13,554 bases of DNA from Prevotella sp. UBA4376. Its GTDB lineage: Bacteria; Bacteroidota; Bacteroidia; Bacteroidales; Bacteroidaceae. This document shows, one piece after another, positions 1-6,588 of the stretch. The stretch is from the NCBI GenBank assembly GCA_002391185.1, contig DGRY01000073.1, positions 4,360 through 17,913 on the forward strand, given 5' to 3'. How positions within the stretch are numbered: the stretch's first letter is position 1; every line of letters starts with the position of its first letter. The notes below the pieces were generated by a model. The model was not told the origin of the DNA. It saw only the letters and a program-made list of their open reading frames with translations, and searched no databases. A program made the translations under genes and the position numbers.

Positions 1-15
1 AAAGAATGAATTCTT

Positions 16-46
16 TTTGTTCTGCCCTCGTTTTTTTGTAACTTTG
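16..46 (+). promoter_or_regulatory. Bacteroidetes-type promoter of typA
   Basis: The -33 element TTTG (16-19) is followed by a 19-bp spacer and the -7 element TAACTTTG (39-46). This matches the Bacteroidetes primary sigma consensus (TTTG, N19-21, TAnnTTTG) exactly. Transcription would start near 52-54 and leave a 5' leader of about 30 nt before the typA ATG at 85. The elements are seen; the start point is inferred from the family rule. Confidence 0.8.
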
Positions 47-84
47 CACCCAGATTCAAAGACATTTAAAAGCTTTTAAGGTAA

Positions 85-1887
85 ATGCAAGACATTAGAA
101 ACATCGCAGTAATTGCGCACGTTGACCATGGTAAGACTACTTTGGTCGACAAGATGATGCTCGCTGGTAAGCTCTTCCGTGACGGACAAGACAACAGCGG
201 CGAAGTACTCGACTCCAACGATTTGGAGCGTGAACGAGGGATAACCATTCTTTCAAAGAACGTTTCTATTAATTGGAAAGGAACAAAAATCAATATTCTT
301 GATACTCCAGGACACTCTGACTTCGGTGGAGAGGTGGAGCGTGTGCTCAATATGGCTGACGGTTGTTTGCTGCTTGTTGACGCATTCGAAGGACCTATGC
401 CACAGACTCGCTTTGTGTTGCAGAAGGCTCTTCAGATTGGTTTGAAGCCTATTGTTGTTGTTAACAAGGTTGACAAACCAAACTGTCGCCCAGAGGAAGT
501 TTACGAGATGGTATTCGATTTGATGTGCGATCTCAATGCCACAGAAGACCAGCTTGATTTCCCTGTTGTTTATGGTTCTGCTAAAAATGGTTGGATGAGT
601 GCCGACTACAACACTCCAACCGACAATATCGAATATCTTCTTGATGAAATCGTGGAGAAGATTCCTGCTCCAAAGCAGATTGAGGGTACTCCACAGATGC
701 TTATCACTTCGCTCGACTATTCTACCTTTACAGGTCGTATTGCTGTAGGTCGTGTTCATCGTGGTACAATCAAGAGTGGTCAGAAGGTTACTATCTGCCA
801 TCGCGATGGTACTATGCAGAAAGATGTTATCAAGGAGCTCGACGTGTTCGAGGGTATGGGACGTAAAAAGGTTGACGAGGTTTCTTCAGGTGATATCTGT
901 GCCGTTATTGGTCTGACCAATTTTGAGATTGGCGACACTCTTGCCGACTTTGAAAATCCTGAGGCTCTTCCTCCAATTGCTGTTGATGAGCCAACAATGA
1001 GTATGCTTTTCACCATCAATGATTCACCTTTCTTTGGTCGTGAGGGTAAGTTCTGTACATCTCGTCAGATTGCTGATCGTTTGGCTAAAGAGCTTGAAAA
1101 GAATATTGCTCTTCGTGTTGAAAACGTAGAGGATTCTACCGATAAGTGGATTGTAAAGGGCCGTGGTGTGCTCCATATTTCTGTGCTCATCGAGACAATG
1201 CGTCGTGAGGGCTACGAGCTTCAGGTGGGTCAGCCACAGGTTATTTATAAGGAAATAGATGGTGTGAAGTGCGAACCTATTGAGGAACTCGACATCAATG
1301 TGCCACAGGATTTCTCTTCTAAGATGGTTGATTTGGTTACCCGTCGTAAGGGTGAGATGACCAGCATGGAGTCTGAGGGTGATCGTGTTAACATCACCTT
1401 CGATATTCCTTCACGTGGTATCATCGGTTTGCGTACTAATGTGCTCACAGCTTCTCAGGGTGAGGCTATCATGGCTCACCGTTTCAAAGAGTATCAGCCA
1501 TACAAGGGTGATATTGTTCGCCGCACCAACGGTTCTATGATTGCTATGGAGACTGGTACTGCCTATGCTTATTCTATCGACAAACTCCAGGATCGTGGTA
1601 AGTTCTTCATCGATCCAGGTGAGGAGGTTTACTATGGTCAGGTTGTTGGCGAGCATGTTCACGATAACGACCTTGTTATCAATGTCACCAAGGCTAAACA
1701 GCTCACCAACGTGCGCGCTTCTGGTTCTGACGAGAAGGCACGTGTTATTCCTAAGGTAGAGATGAGCCTTGAAGAGTGTCTTGAGTATATCAAGGGCGAC
1801 GAATATGTTGAGGTTACTCCAAAGAGTATGCGTATGCGCAAAATCGTTCTCGACCATTTGGAGCGTAAGCGTTCAAACAAGGAATAA
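85..1887 (+). CDS. typA: Translational GTPase TypA/BipA
   Basis: Ribosome-associated GTPase of the EF-G/LepA superfamily. In other bacteria it supports large-subunit assembly and growth at low temperature or under stress. The G domain shows G1 AHVDHGKT (11-18), the switch I motif RGIT (51-54), G3 DTPGHSD (73-79), G4 NKVD (127-130) and a G5-like SAK. A beta-barrel domain, the EF-G III/V-like domains and the TypA-specific C-terminal domain follow. At 600 residues it has the normal family length (E. coli about 607). The ATG at 85 is chosen because the conserved N-terminus ([17 protein letters not shown]) starts there and the promoter lies just upstream. The stop is followed after 23 bp by a small membrane-protein gene, probably on the same transcript. 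Confidence 0.97.
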   Translation: MQDIRNIAVIAHVDHGKTTLVDKMMLAGKLFRDGQDNSGEVLDSNDLERERGITILSKNVSINWKGTKINILDTPGHSDFGGEVERVLNMADGCLLLVDAFEGPMPQTRFVLQKALQIGLKPIVVVNKVDKPNCRPEEVYEMVFDLMCDLNATEDQLDFPVVYGSAKNGWMSADYNTPTDNIEYLLDEIVEKIPAPKQIEGTPQMLITSLDYSTFTGRIAVGRVHRGTIKSGQKVTICHRDGTMQKDVIKELDVFEGMGRKKVDEVSSGDICAVIGLTNFEIGDTLADFENPEALPPIAVDEPTMSMLFTINDSPFFGREGKFCTSRQIADRLAKELEKNIALRVENVEDSTDKWIVKGRGVLHISVLIETMRREGYELQVGQPQVIYKEIDGVKCEPIEELDINVPQDFSSKMVDLVTRRKGEMTSMESEGDRVNITFDIPSRGIIGLRTNVLTASQGEAIMAHRFKEYQPYKGDIVRRTNGSMIAMETGTAYAYSIDKLQDRGKFFIDPGEEVYYGQVVGEHVHDNDLVINVTKAKQLTNVRASGSDEKARVIPKVEMSLEECLEYIKGDEYVEVTPKSMRMRKIVLDHLERKRSNKE

Positions 1888-1910
1888 TAATCTTAAAATT
1901 CTATATCATT

Positions 1911-2129
1911 ATGACAGGATTGTATATATTTGTAGCATTGGCTGTTATAGCCCTCGTAGGTTGGGGTGTTGCCGAGTTGAAATACAAGTCAATTCATTTC
2001 ACTCACTCTGAGGCTGAAAGGGAAGAGGCTGAGCTTCTTGAGAAAGAGAAAGCTGAAAACAATTTCCACGAAATGAATCTCAAGGATTTGCTTGCGCACA
2101 ACAGCACAAAGGGATATAAGTCAGTATAA
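1911..2129 (+). CDS. Small single-pass membrane protein of unknown function
   Basis: A 72-residue protein that I do not recognise as a named family. Residues 1-20 form a hydrophobic helix (MTGLYIFVALAVIALVGWGV) and would anchor it in the inner membrane. Residues 21-60 are strongly charged and Glu/Lys rich (EAEREEAELLEKEKAE), probably a helix or short coiled coil on one side of the membrane. It begins 23 bp after typA, has no promoter motif of its own and is followed at once by a strong terminator, so it is most likely the last gene of a typA transcript. The clean hydrophobic and charged pattern and the position favour a real gene over a chance reading frame. Confidence 0.75.
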   Translation: MTGLYIFVALAVIALVGWGVAELKYKSIHFTHSEAEREEAELLEKEKAENNFHEMNLKDLLAHNSTKGYKSV

Positions 2130-2135
2130 AAAAAA

Positions 2136-2169
2136 CGGCAGGTTGCTTTTGCAATCTGCCGCTTTTTTT
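2136..2169 (+). terminator. Rho-independent terminator after typA and the small membrane gene
   Basis: CGGCAGGTTGC (2136-2146), loop TTTT, then GCAATCTGCCG (2151-2161) form an 11-bp stem with one G-U pair, followed by a seven-T run (2163-2169). It begins 6 bp after the stop codon. The run of A's before the stem could let it work weakly on the other strand as well. A near copy lies inverted about 100 bp downstream. Confidence 0.9.
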
Positions 2170-2170
2170 A

Positions 2171-2250
2171 ATTACGAATTAGGAATTACGAGTTACGAAT
2201 TGGTTGCGCTTTGCGCAATTATGAATTACGAATTTTAAGTTACGAATTCC
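2171..2250. repeat. AT-rich intergenic repeat block with TTGCGC hairpin
   Basis: A run of degenerate units of the type ATTACGAATT, including AATTACGAGTTACGAATT (2184-2201), surrounds a hairpin TTGCGC-TTT-GCGCAA (2204-2218). No coding frame is credible here. The 18-bp segment recurs exactly, inverted, at 4981-4998. The hairpin recurs with changed but still paired bases at 4924-4938. Together the two blocks bracket yfhO. Confidence 0.8.
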
Positions 2251-2251
2251 A

Positions 2252-2299
2252 TATAACGAATAAGGCAGATTGCGAAAGCAACCTGCCTTATTCGTTATA
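2252..2299 (-). terminator. Long hairpin downstream of yfhO, possible terminator
   Basis: The arms 2252-2273 and 2278-2299 pair over 22 bp around a 4-nt loop with a single mismatch position at 2269. On the minus strand that position becomes a G-U pair, so the hairpin is best formed in the yfhO transcript, 34 nt past the stop. The lower stem is AT rich, but no clean U run follows, so it may act as an mRNA 3' end stabiliser rather than a classic terminator. Its upper part copies the terminator at 2136-2161 in inverted orientation. Confidence 0.6.
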
Positions 2300-2332
2300 G
2301 TTAAACATCAAAAAGTTCAAACCTCTACTTTT

Positions 2333-4861
2333 TTAGCTGTTGCTACTCCCTTCCTCATCGGGAAGGGTAGGGGATGGGCTGTTGTTTCTTTTGCGACCAA
2401 CAAACAGTCCCAGCAATATTGCCAGCAACAGGAAGCCGTAGGCAATGTAGGCGATGGTTTCCGTACGGTCAACCGATGCAGGGAAGAAGCTCAGCACCAC
2501 CTTGTGAGTGCCTGCCTTTACGTTGAGGGCACGAAGTACATAGTTCACGCGTCCTAATTCTGCTGGCTGTCCGTCAACGGTTGCTGTCCAACCAGGGTAG
2601 TAAATCTCGCTGAACACGATAACGCCACCTTTATTGCTGTTCACGGTATATGTGAGTTGGTTAGGTTCGTAGGCTGTTATCTTCACCACGCTGTTGGTGT
2701 CTTGTTCTACAGCTTCGCCCAACTGCTCTTTAAACTGCTTGTCGGCAACAGCTTCGTGACGTATATCCATCTTGCCCAGTTGAGCAAGTTCTTCGTTGGC
2801 GTTGTCAACATATGTGAGCTTACTCACAAACCATCCGTTGCCATAGGTGTAAGGGTTTTGCACAGGCACGGTTTGTCCGCCTTGCAATGGCAGAATGAAA
2901 TACTTGGCATTGAGCATGTTCAGCACAGGGAAGATGCTGTCGCCATTCACCTTTGTCATGTCGCCATTGGCTTGTGCTATGGCCTGCATGCCTCGCTGCA
3001 TTTCGGGTGAGATATACTCGCTTGTTAGTTCGGCATATCGGCGCAGTTTGGCAGCATGATAGCCGCCAATGCTTTTATGATAGTATGATGTTTCGTTCTC
3101 GTTGAACGTGTTTGAAGCCATGTTCAGCACACGGTAGTCAAGACTCTTGTCGCGTAGAATCTGTCGGTCGGTGTTTGTCATCTGCTGAGGCTGTTCACGC
3201 ACGCTCTTCTCAACAAACATATCATCGTAGAGGTAGCGCTTGTCAACCTGCCACATATCGATGAGACACAGCAGGGCAATAGCTCCTACGGTGTAGGTGG
3301 CATTGAGTTTCTTGTAGCGATAGAGCAACAGCAATGCCATACCAATGGTGATTATCCAGAATGAGCGCCAGCAGTCGGCAGTGAAGATGCTCTGGCGTAT
3401 TTCACGCAGATTGCTCTGCAGTGGTGCAAGATACTCTGCAGGGATGTTCTTCAAAGCCTGCATTTCGCTTATTGAAATGAAATCGCTGAAGAACAATGTT
3501 GGCATCAGGGCAAACAGCAAGCAGATGCCGCCTGTGAGTGCAAAACTTGTATATACCAGTTTGGCTTTTGTTTTCAGAAGTTCTGGTTCATCCACAATTT
3601 TCTTCAAGGCAAGCATGGCAAGCAATGGAATGGTGAACTCGGCAATAACAAGTATTGAAGCCACTGTTCTGAACTTGGCATACATTGGCATATAGTCGAT
3701 GAAGAAATCGGTGAAGTCCATGAAGTTTCTTCCCCATGACAGCAGTATGCTCAGAATGGTTGCAGCAAGTAAAGCCCATTTCATTGGTCCCTTTACAATG
3801 AACAATCCGAGCACGAACAGCATGAGCACAAATGCTCCCACATATACTGGTCCGCTTGTCATTGGCTGGTTACCCCAGTATTGTCCCATCTGCTGATACA
3901 CCTGCATGAAGTTAGGATCGGCTTTCTCCATGGCTTTACGGTTCATAGATAGAGGTACGCTTGCTCCGCCCTTGGTGTTAGGGATGAGCAATGTCCATGT
4001 CTCGTCGATGCCATAGCTCCATTGAGTGATATAGTCTCTGTCGAGTCCGCTGCTTGTTTGGTTAGCCTGATTCTTCTTCACCAGTTCGCTCTTTCCACGC
4101 ATGCTTTCCTTAGAATATTCCCATGTGTGGTAGAGGTTAGAGATGTTTATCAATATTCCAATGGTACCAGCCAAAGCGCACACAGCAGTTGCCTTGGCAA
4201 AGTGTGCCATTTTCTTCTCTTTAATAGCCTGCCATAGGTAAGCAAGAATCATGAAGAACACAATGAACAGATAGTAATATGTCATCTGCACGTGGTTGGC
4301 GCTCACCTCAAAGGCTGCAAAGATGGCTGTTACTATGAAGCCCCACAGATATTTTCCTCTATAGGCAAGCACAATACCGCCAATCATTGGAGGCAGATAA
4401 GCCAATGCCATTACCTTCCAGATGTGACCTGCTGCAATGATAATGAGGAAGTAAGATGAGAAAGCCCAAATGATTGAGCCCAGAACTGCAAGCGAATGGC
4501 GGAAGTCGAATGCGCGCAGAAGAATGTAGAAGCCCAAGAGATAGGCAAACAGGTACCATACATATTCGGGCAAACATAGATGATAGGCCTTTTTGGCATA
4601 CGAAAGCACCGAGGTGCTGTTGTATGATGGTGCCATCTGATAGGTAGGCATACCGCTGAAGAGTGCATTTGTCCATCGGCTGCTCTTGCCTGTTTGTTCT
4701 TGATACTCGCTCAGTTCCTGTCCTGCACCGCGTCCAGCCGAAGCGTCGTGCTGATAGAGTATGCGTCCCTCGGTGTCGGCAGGAAAGAAATAAGCAAATG
4801 AAATAACTGCAAACAATACCACTGCCACGATGTCGGGCAGGTATGTCTTGAATGTCTTCAT
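2333..4861 (-). CDS. YfhO family polytopic membrane protein
   Basis: An 842-residue inner-membrane protein of the YfhO family, whose members have a GT-C glycosyltransferase-like fold. In Firmicutes relatives add sugars to envelope polymers; the substrate here is unknown. It has a first transmembrane helix (about 10-27), an extracytoplasmic loop with a conserved acidic and aromatic stretch (YQHDASAG, near 36-43), many further hydrophobic helices to about residue 550, a soluble extracytoplasmic region (about 560-800) and a last helix (about 802-821) ending in the basic stop GRKR. Residues 828-839 are encoded by a repeat found elsewhere in the window and are probably not part of the ancestral protein. 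The ATG at 4861 fits the start of the first membrane segment. The gene stands alone between repeat blocks. Confidence 0.9.
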   Translation of the reverse strand: MKTFKTYLPDIVAVVLFAVISFAYFFPADTEGRILYQHDASAGRGAGQELSEYQEQTGKSSRWTNALFSGMPTYQMAPSYNSTSVLSYAKKAYHLCLPEYVWYLFAYLLGFYILLRAFDFRHSLAVLGSIIWAFSSYFLIIIAAGHIWKVMALAYLPPMIGGIVLAYRGKYLWGFIVTAIFAAFEVSANHVQMTYYYLFIVFFMILAYLWQAIKEKKMAHFAKATAVCALAGTIGILINISNLYHTWEYSKESMRGKSELVKKNQANQTSSGLDRDYITQWSYGIDETWTLLIPNTKGGASVPLSMNRKAMEKADPNFMQVYQQMGQYWGNQPMTSGPVYVGAFVLMLFVLGLFIVKGPMKWALLAATILSILLSWGRNFMDFTDFFIDYMPMYAKFRTVASILVIAEFTIPLLAMLALKKIVDEPELLKTKAKLVYTSFALTGGICLLFALMPTLFFSDFISISEMQALKNIPAEYLAPLQSNLREIRQSIFTADCWRSFWIITIGMALLLLYRYKKLNATYTVGAIALLCLIDMWQVDKRYLYDDMFVEKSVREQPQQMTNTDRQILRDKSLDYRVLNMASNTFNENETSYYHKSIGGYHAAKLRRYAELTSEYISPEMQRGMQAIAQANGDMTKVNGDSIFPVLNMLNAKYFILPLQGGQTVPVQNPYTYGNGWFVSKLTYVDNANEELAQLGKMDIRHEAVADKQFKEQLGEAVEQDTNSVVKITAYEPNQLTYTVNSNKGGVIVFSEIYYPGWTATVDGQPAELGRVNYVLRALNVKAGTHKVVLSFFPASVDRTETIAYIAYGFLLLAILLGLFVGRKRNNSPSPTLPDEEGSSNS
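2346..2380 (-). repeat. 35-bp GC-rich repeat, copy 1 (inside the yfhO 3' end)
   Basis: CTCCCTTCC followed by a 4-bp variable part and CGGGAAGGGTAGGGGATGGG plus CT. The CCCTTCC and GGAAGGG arms form a hairpin. It matches 6552-6586 at 32 of 35 positions. Read on the minus strand in frame it encodes SPSPTLPDEEGS, residues 828-839 of YfhO. Short proline-rich tails of this kind are seen on unrelated Bacteroidetes proteins, which fits a dispersed repeat landing at gene ends. Confidence 0.8.
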
Positions 4862-4896
4862 ATTTAATTAAACGTTTAATTTTTCTAATTTGCTTA

Positions 4897-4904
4897 CAAA
4901 GATA
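4897..4904 (-). promoter_or_regulatory. Probable -7 promoter element of yfhO
   Basis: On the minus strand this reads TATCTTTG, matching the Bacteroidetes -7 consensus TAnnTTTG, about 36 bp before the yfhO ATG. I see no good -33 TTTG at the expected distance; that region is taken up by the 4911-4940 repeat. The start of transcription would be near 4890. Confidence 0.55.
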
Positions 4905-4910
4905 AGTAAA

Positions 4911-4998
4911 AATTGCGAATTAGTTGCACTTTGTGCAATTATAAATTAGTCATCCGTAATTTAAATAATTCGCCATTAGTAATTCGTAACTCGTAATT
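4911..4998. repeat. AT-rich intergenic repeat block with TTGCAC hairpin, second copy
   Basis: This block holds the hairpin TTGCAC-TTT-GTGCAA (4924-4938) with flanks related to 2198-2230, then AATTCGTAACTCGTAATT (4981-4998), the exact reverse complement of 2184-2201. It fills the gap between the divergent yfhO and nucleosidase genes and reaches their promoter regions. No coding frame is credible. Confidence 0.8.
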
Positions 4999-5004
4999 TT
5001 TATT

Positions 5005-5012
5005 TATTTTTG
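5005..5012 (+). promoter_or_regulatory. Possible -7 promoter element of the nucleosidase gene
   Basis: TATTTTTG fits TAnnTTTG and would start transcription near 5018, giving a leader of about 16 nt to the ATG at 5035. The only -33 candidate is the weak TTCG at 4983-4986, inside the repeat block. The region is AT rich, so a chance match is possible. Confidence 0.4.
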
Positions 5013-5034
5013 CGGATAATAAATTATCATTGGT

Positions 5035-5685
5035 ATGAAAATAGGTGTTATCGTAGCCATGGACAAGGAGTATAATCAGCTCAAAGCCCTTGGCAATATT
5101 GAAGGCAACGAGATTATCGTTGATAAGTGTGGAATGGGAAAGGTTAACTCTGCCCTTGGTGCTTTGGAGATGATAAAGAAGCACAAGCCCGACCTTATCA
5201 TTTCGAGTGGATGTGCCGGCGGAGCCGACACAAGTCTTAATGTGGGCGATGTTGTTGTGGCAACATCATGTGTTTATCACGATGTTTACTGTGGCGAGAA
5301 TAATGCCTACGGACAGATGCAGGGTATGCCTGCACGTTACGATGCCCCAAAGGAACTTGTTGAAAAGGCTCTTTCGCTCAATGCTCTCTTTGCTGATTCC
5401 TCTCTCAAGGTTAAGGCTGGTCTCACCGTGAGTGGCGACTGGTTTGTTGATTCGCAGGAGAAAATGCGTTCTATTATGGAGCATTTCCCTGAGGCTATGG
5501 CTGTTGACATGGAGAGCTGCTCTATTGCCCAGACCTGCTATAAATACAATGTGCCTTTCATCTCATTCCGCATCATCAGCGATGTGCCATTGAAGGATCA
5601 TAAGGCTCAGATGTATTTTGATTTCTGGGATCGCATGGCTGACGGCAGCTTCGAGGTTACCAAAGATTTCTTGCAGACGTTGTAA
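5035..5685 (+). CDS. mtnN: 5'-methylthioadenosine/S-adenosylhomocysteine nucleosidase
   Basis: A cytosolic hydrolase that cleaves adenine from methylthioadenosine and S-adenosylhomocysteine, by-products of SAM-dependent reactions. It thereby relieves product inhibition and feeds methionine salvage and, in luxS species, the AI-2 route. The N-terminal MKIGVIVAMDKE contains the catalytic acid equivalent Glu12. SSGCAGG (58-63) is the phosphorylase/nucleosidase-fold glycine loop. VDMES (157-161) carries the ribose-binding Glu160, and ISDV (181-184) carries the purine-binding catalytic Asp183. At 216 residues it is slightly shorter than E. coli Pfs (232). It stands alone: a repeat block lies before it and a strong terminator after it. 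Confidence 0.93.
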   Translation: MKIGVIVAMDKEYNQLKALGNIEGNEIIVDKCGMGKVNSALGALEMIKKHKPDLIISSGCAGGADTSLNVGDVVVATSCVYHDVYCGENNAYGQMQGMPARYDAPKELVEKALSLNALFADSSLKVKAGLTVSGDWFVDSQEKMRSIMEHFPEAMAVDMESCSIAQTCYKYNVPFISFRIISDVPLKDHKAQMYFDFWDRMADGSFEVTKDFLQTL

Positions 5686-5717
5686 ATACATTTCCAGGGA
5701 CGTTTCGCTATTTAAAT

Positions 5718-5759
5718 AAAAATGGCACTTCAGTTTGATTACTGGAGTGCCATTTTTTT
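5718..5759. terminator. Bidirectional terminator between mtnN and the AraC-like gene
   Basis: The arms 5718-5733 (AAAAATGGCACTTCAG) and 5742-5757 (CTGGAGTGCCATTTTT) pair over 16 bp with one G-U and an 8-nt loop. A T run (5753-5759) serves the plus strand, and the A-rich left side gives a U-rich tail on the minus strand. It overlaps the stop codon of the convergent gene at 5758-5760, so it probably ends both transcripts. Confidence 0.9.
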
Positions 5760-6318
5760 ATGTGTTGCTTTCCTCAATCTTATATTTTCCGATGTCGCCT
5801 TTCTTTTGGATGTCGTTGCGGCGTTCGGTGGGTGAGGTGTTTAGGTCGCGTTCGTACATGAAATATAGATTGGTGCGTGTTCCTGCACCGCTTCGGCGGG
5901 CTACTTCGTCAATTTTCATGTCGGTGTAGCGCAGCAGCAGGTCGGCATTGTGCATAATCCAGCGGTTGCGAAATTCGAGATTGGGCATGCCCAGCAGGAA
6001 GAAGATTAAGCCGTCGAGGTCGGCTGTGCGGGCGTTGTAGCGTTTGCAGAAGCCTGATACGTCGGTGCATCCACGGTTTAGTGCCTGCAGATAGTCATCG
6101 AGCACGCGAATGCCTGATGGGGTAAGGTTGCGTTCGAGTGGCTGATAGCTTGAACGACCATATTCATCGGTTACTAATTTGTGGGTGAATTGTGGTATAT
6201 AGAGTTCTTTGAAGGTGAATTGTGGTTCACCTATGAATGGTGGGTGTGGTGTTTGCTTGTACCTGCCACTTGTTCGTCCGCCATACCATCTGTCCATCAC
6301 TTTTGCTCTGTTTCCCAT
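5758..6318 (-). CDS. AraC-type helix-turn-helix protein without a sensor domain
   Basis: From the ATG at 6318 the product has 186 residues. Residues about 84-167 fit the double helix-turn-helix of AraC/XylS regulators. The first HTH lies around DVSGFCKRYNARTADLDGL and the second around RYTDMKIDEVARRSGAG, ending in the family-like SPTERR (162-167). Residues 1-83 are basic and aromatic (RWYGGRTSGRYKQ) and show no ligand-binding cupin domain, so this is a short, divergent member with an unknown signal. The frame stays open upstream to a GTG at 6507 (249 residues), but that would translate four repeat units and the array itself continues past that codon. I therefore prefer the internal ATG. Target genes are unknown. 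Confidence 0.7.
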   Translation of the reverse strand: MGNRAKVMDRWYGGRTSGRYKQTPHPPFIGEPQFTFKELYIPQFTHKLVTDEYGRSSYQPLERNLTPSGIRVLDDYLQALNRGCTDVSGFCKRYNARTADLDGLIFFLLGMPNLEFRNRWIMHNADLLLRYTDMKIDEVARRSGAGTRTNLYFMYERDLNTSPTERRNDIQKKGDIGKYKIEESNT

Positions 6319-6346
6319 ATTTTTAGCGTTAATAATTATGTTCTTT

Positions 6347-6547
6347 GTTAACCCCGAGCGCTTAGGGTTATCATCCGTCGTAGTTGATGTTAACCCCGAG
6401 TATTTAGGGTTATCATCCGTCGTAGTTGACGTTAACCCCGAGTGTTTAGGGTTATCATCCGCCGCAGTTGACGTTAACCCCGAGTGTTTAGGGTTATCAT
6501 CCGTCACAGTTGACGTTAACTCCGAGTGTTTAGCGGTGTCATCTGTT
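6347..6547. repeat. Tandem array of a 42-bp unit, about 4.8 copies
   Basis: Units start at GTTAAC at 6347, 6389, 6431, 6473 and 6515; the last is partial and degenerate. Each of the first four has an invariant inverted repeat TAACCC-N10-GGGTTA; differences fall mainly in the loop (unit positions 13-15) and near positions 32-36. The unit junction (GTTGACGTTAAC) is a near-palindrome. It lies directly before the ATG of the AraC-like gene and after nrnA. Because 42 is a multiple of three, frames stay open through it on both strands, so openness is not evidence for translation. Confidence 0.9.
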
Positions 6548-6551
6548 TGTG

Positions 6552-6586
6552 CTCCCTTCCCTACCGGGAAGGGTAGGGGATGGGCT
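6552..6586 (-). repeat. 35-bp GC-rich repeat, copy 2 (just past nrnA)
   Basis: This matches 2346-2380 at 32 of 35 positions and has a perfect CCCTTCCC-TACC-GGGAAGGG hairpin (arms 6554-6561 and 6566-6573). It starts 2 bp beyond the nrnA stop codon on the minus strand, in the same orientation relative to the gene as copy 1 has to yfhO. It may form the 3' end of the nrnA transcript, but no U run follows. Confidence 0.8.
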
Positions 6587-6588
6587 TT

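Noticed and set aside
1..18. AT-only hairpin AAAGAA-TGAA-TTCTTT followed by T's, as terminator of an upstream gene
   Set aside because: The stem is only six A-T pairs and sits at the window edge, so context is missing; too weak to list.
253..801. Long minus-strand frame inside typA
   Set aside because: A shadow of the strongly conserved typA coding sequence, with no family resemblance of its own.
6361..6410. TTTAGGG motifs as telomere-like repeats
   Set aside because: The motif is only a small part of a 42-bp unit in ordinary bacterial DNA.
6319..6507. GTG at 6507 as the start of the AraC-like protein
   Set aside because: The array continues past this codon with no ATG in frame. The ATG at 6318 gives a protein that begins just after the repeats. 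Not fully excluded.
6347..6547. CRISPR array
   Set aside because: The 42-bp units are directly abutting with no unique spacers, and no cas gene is nearby.
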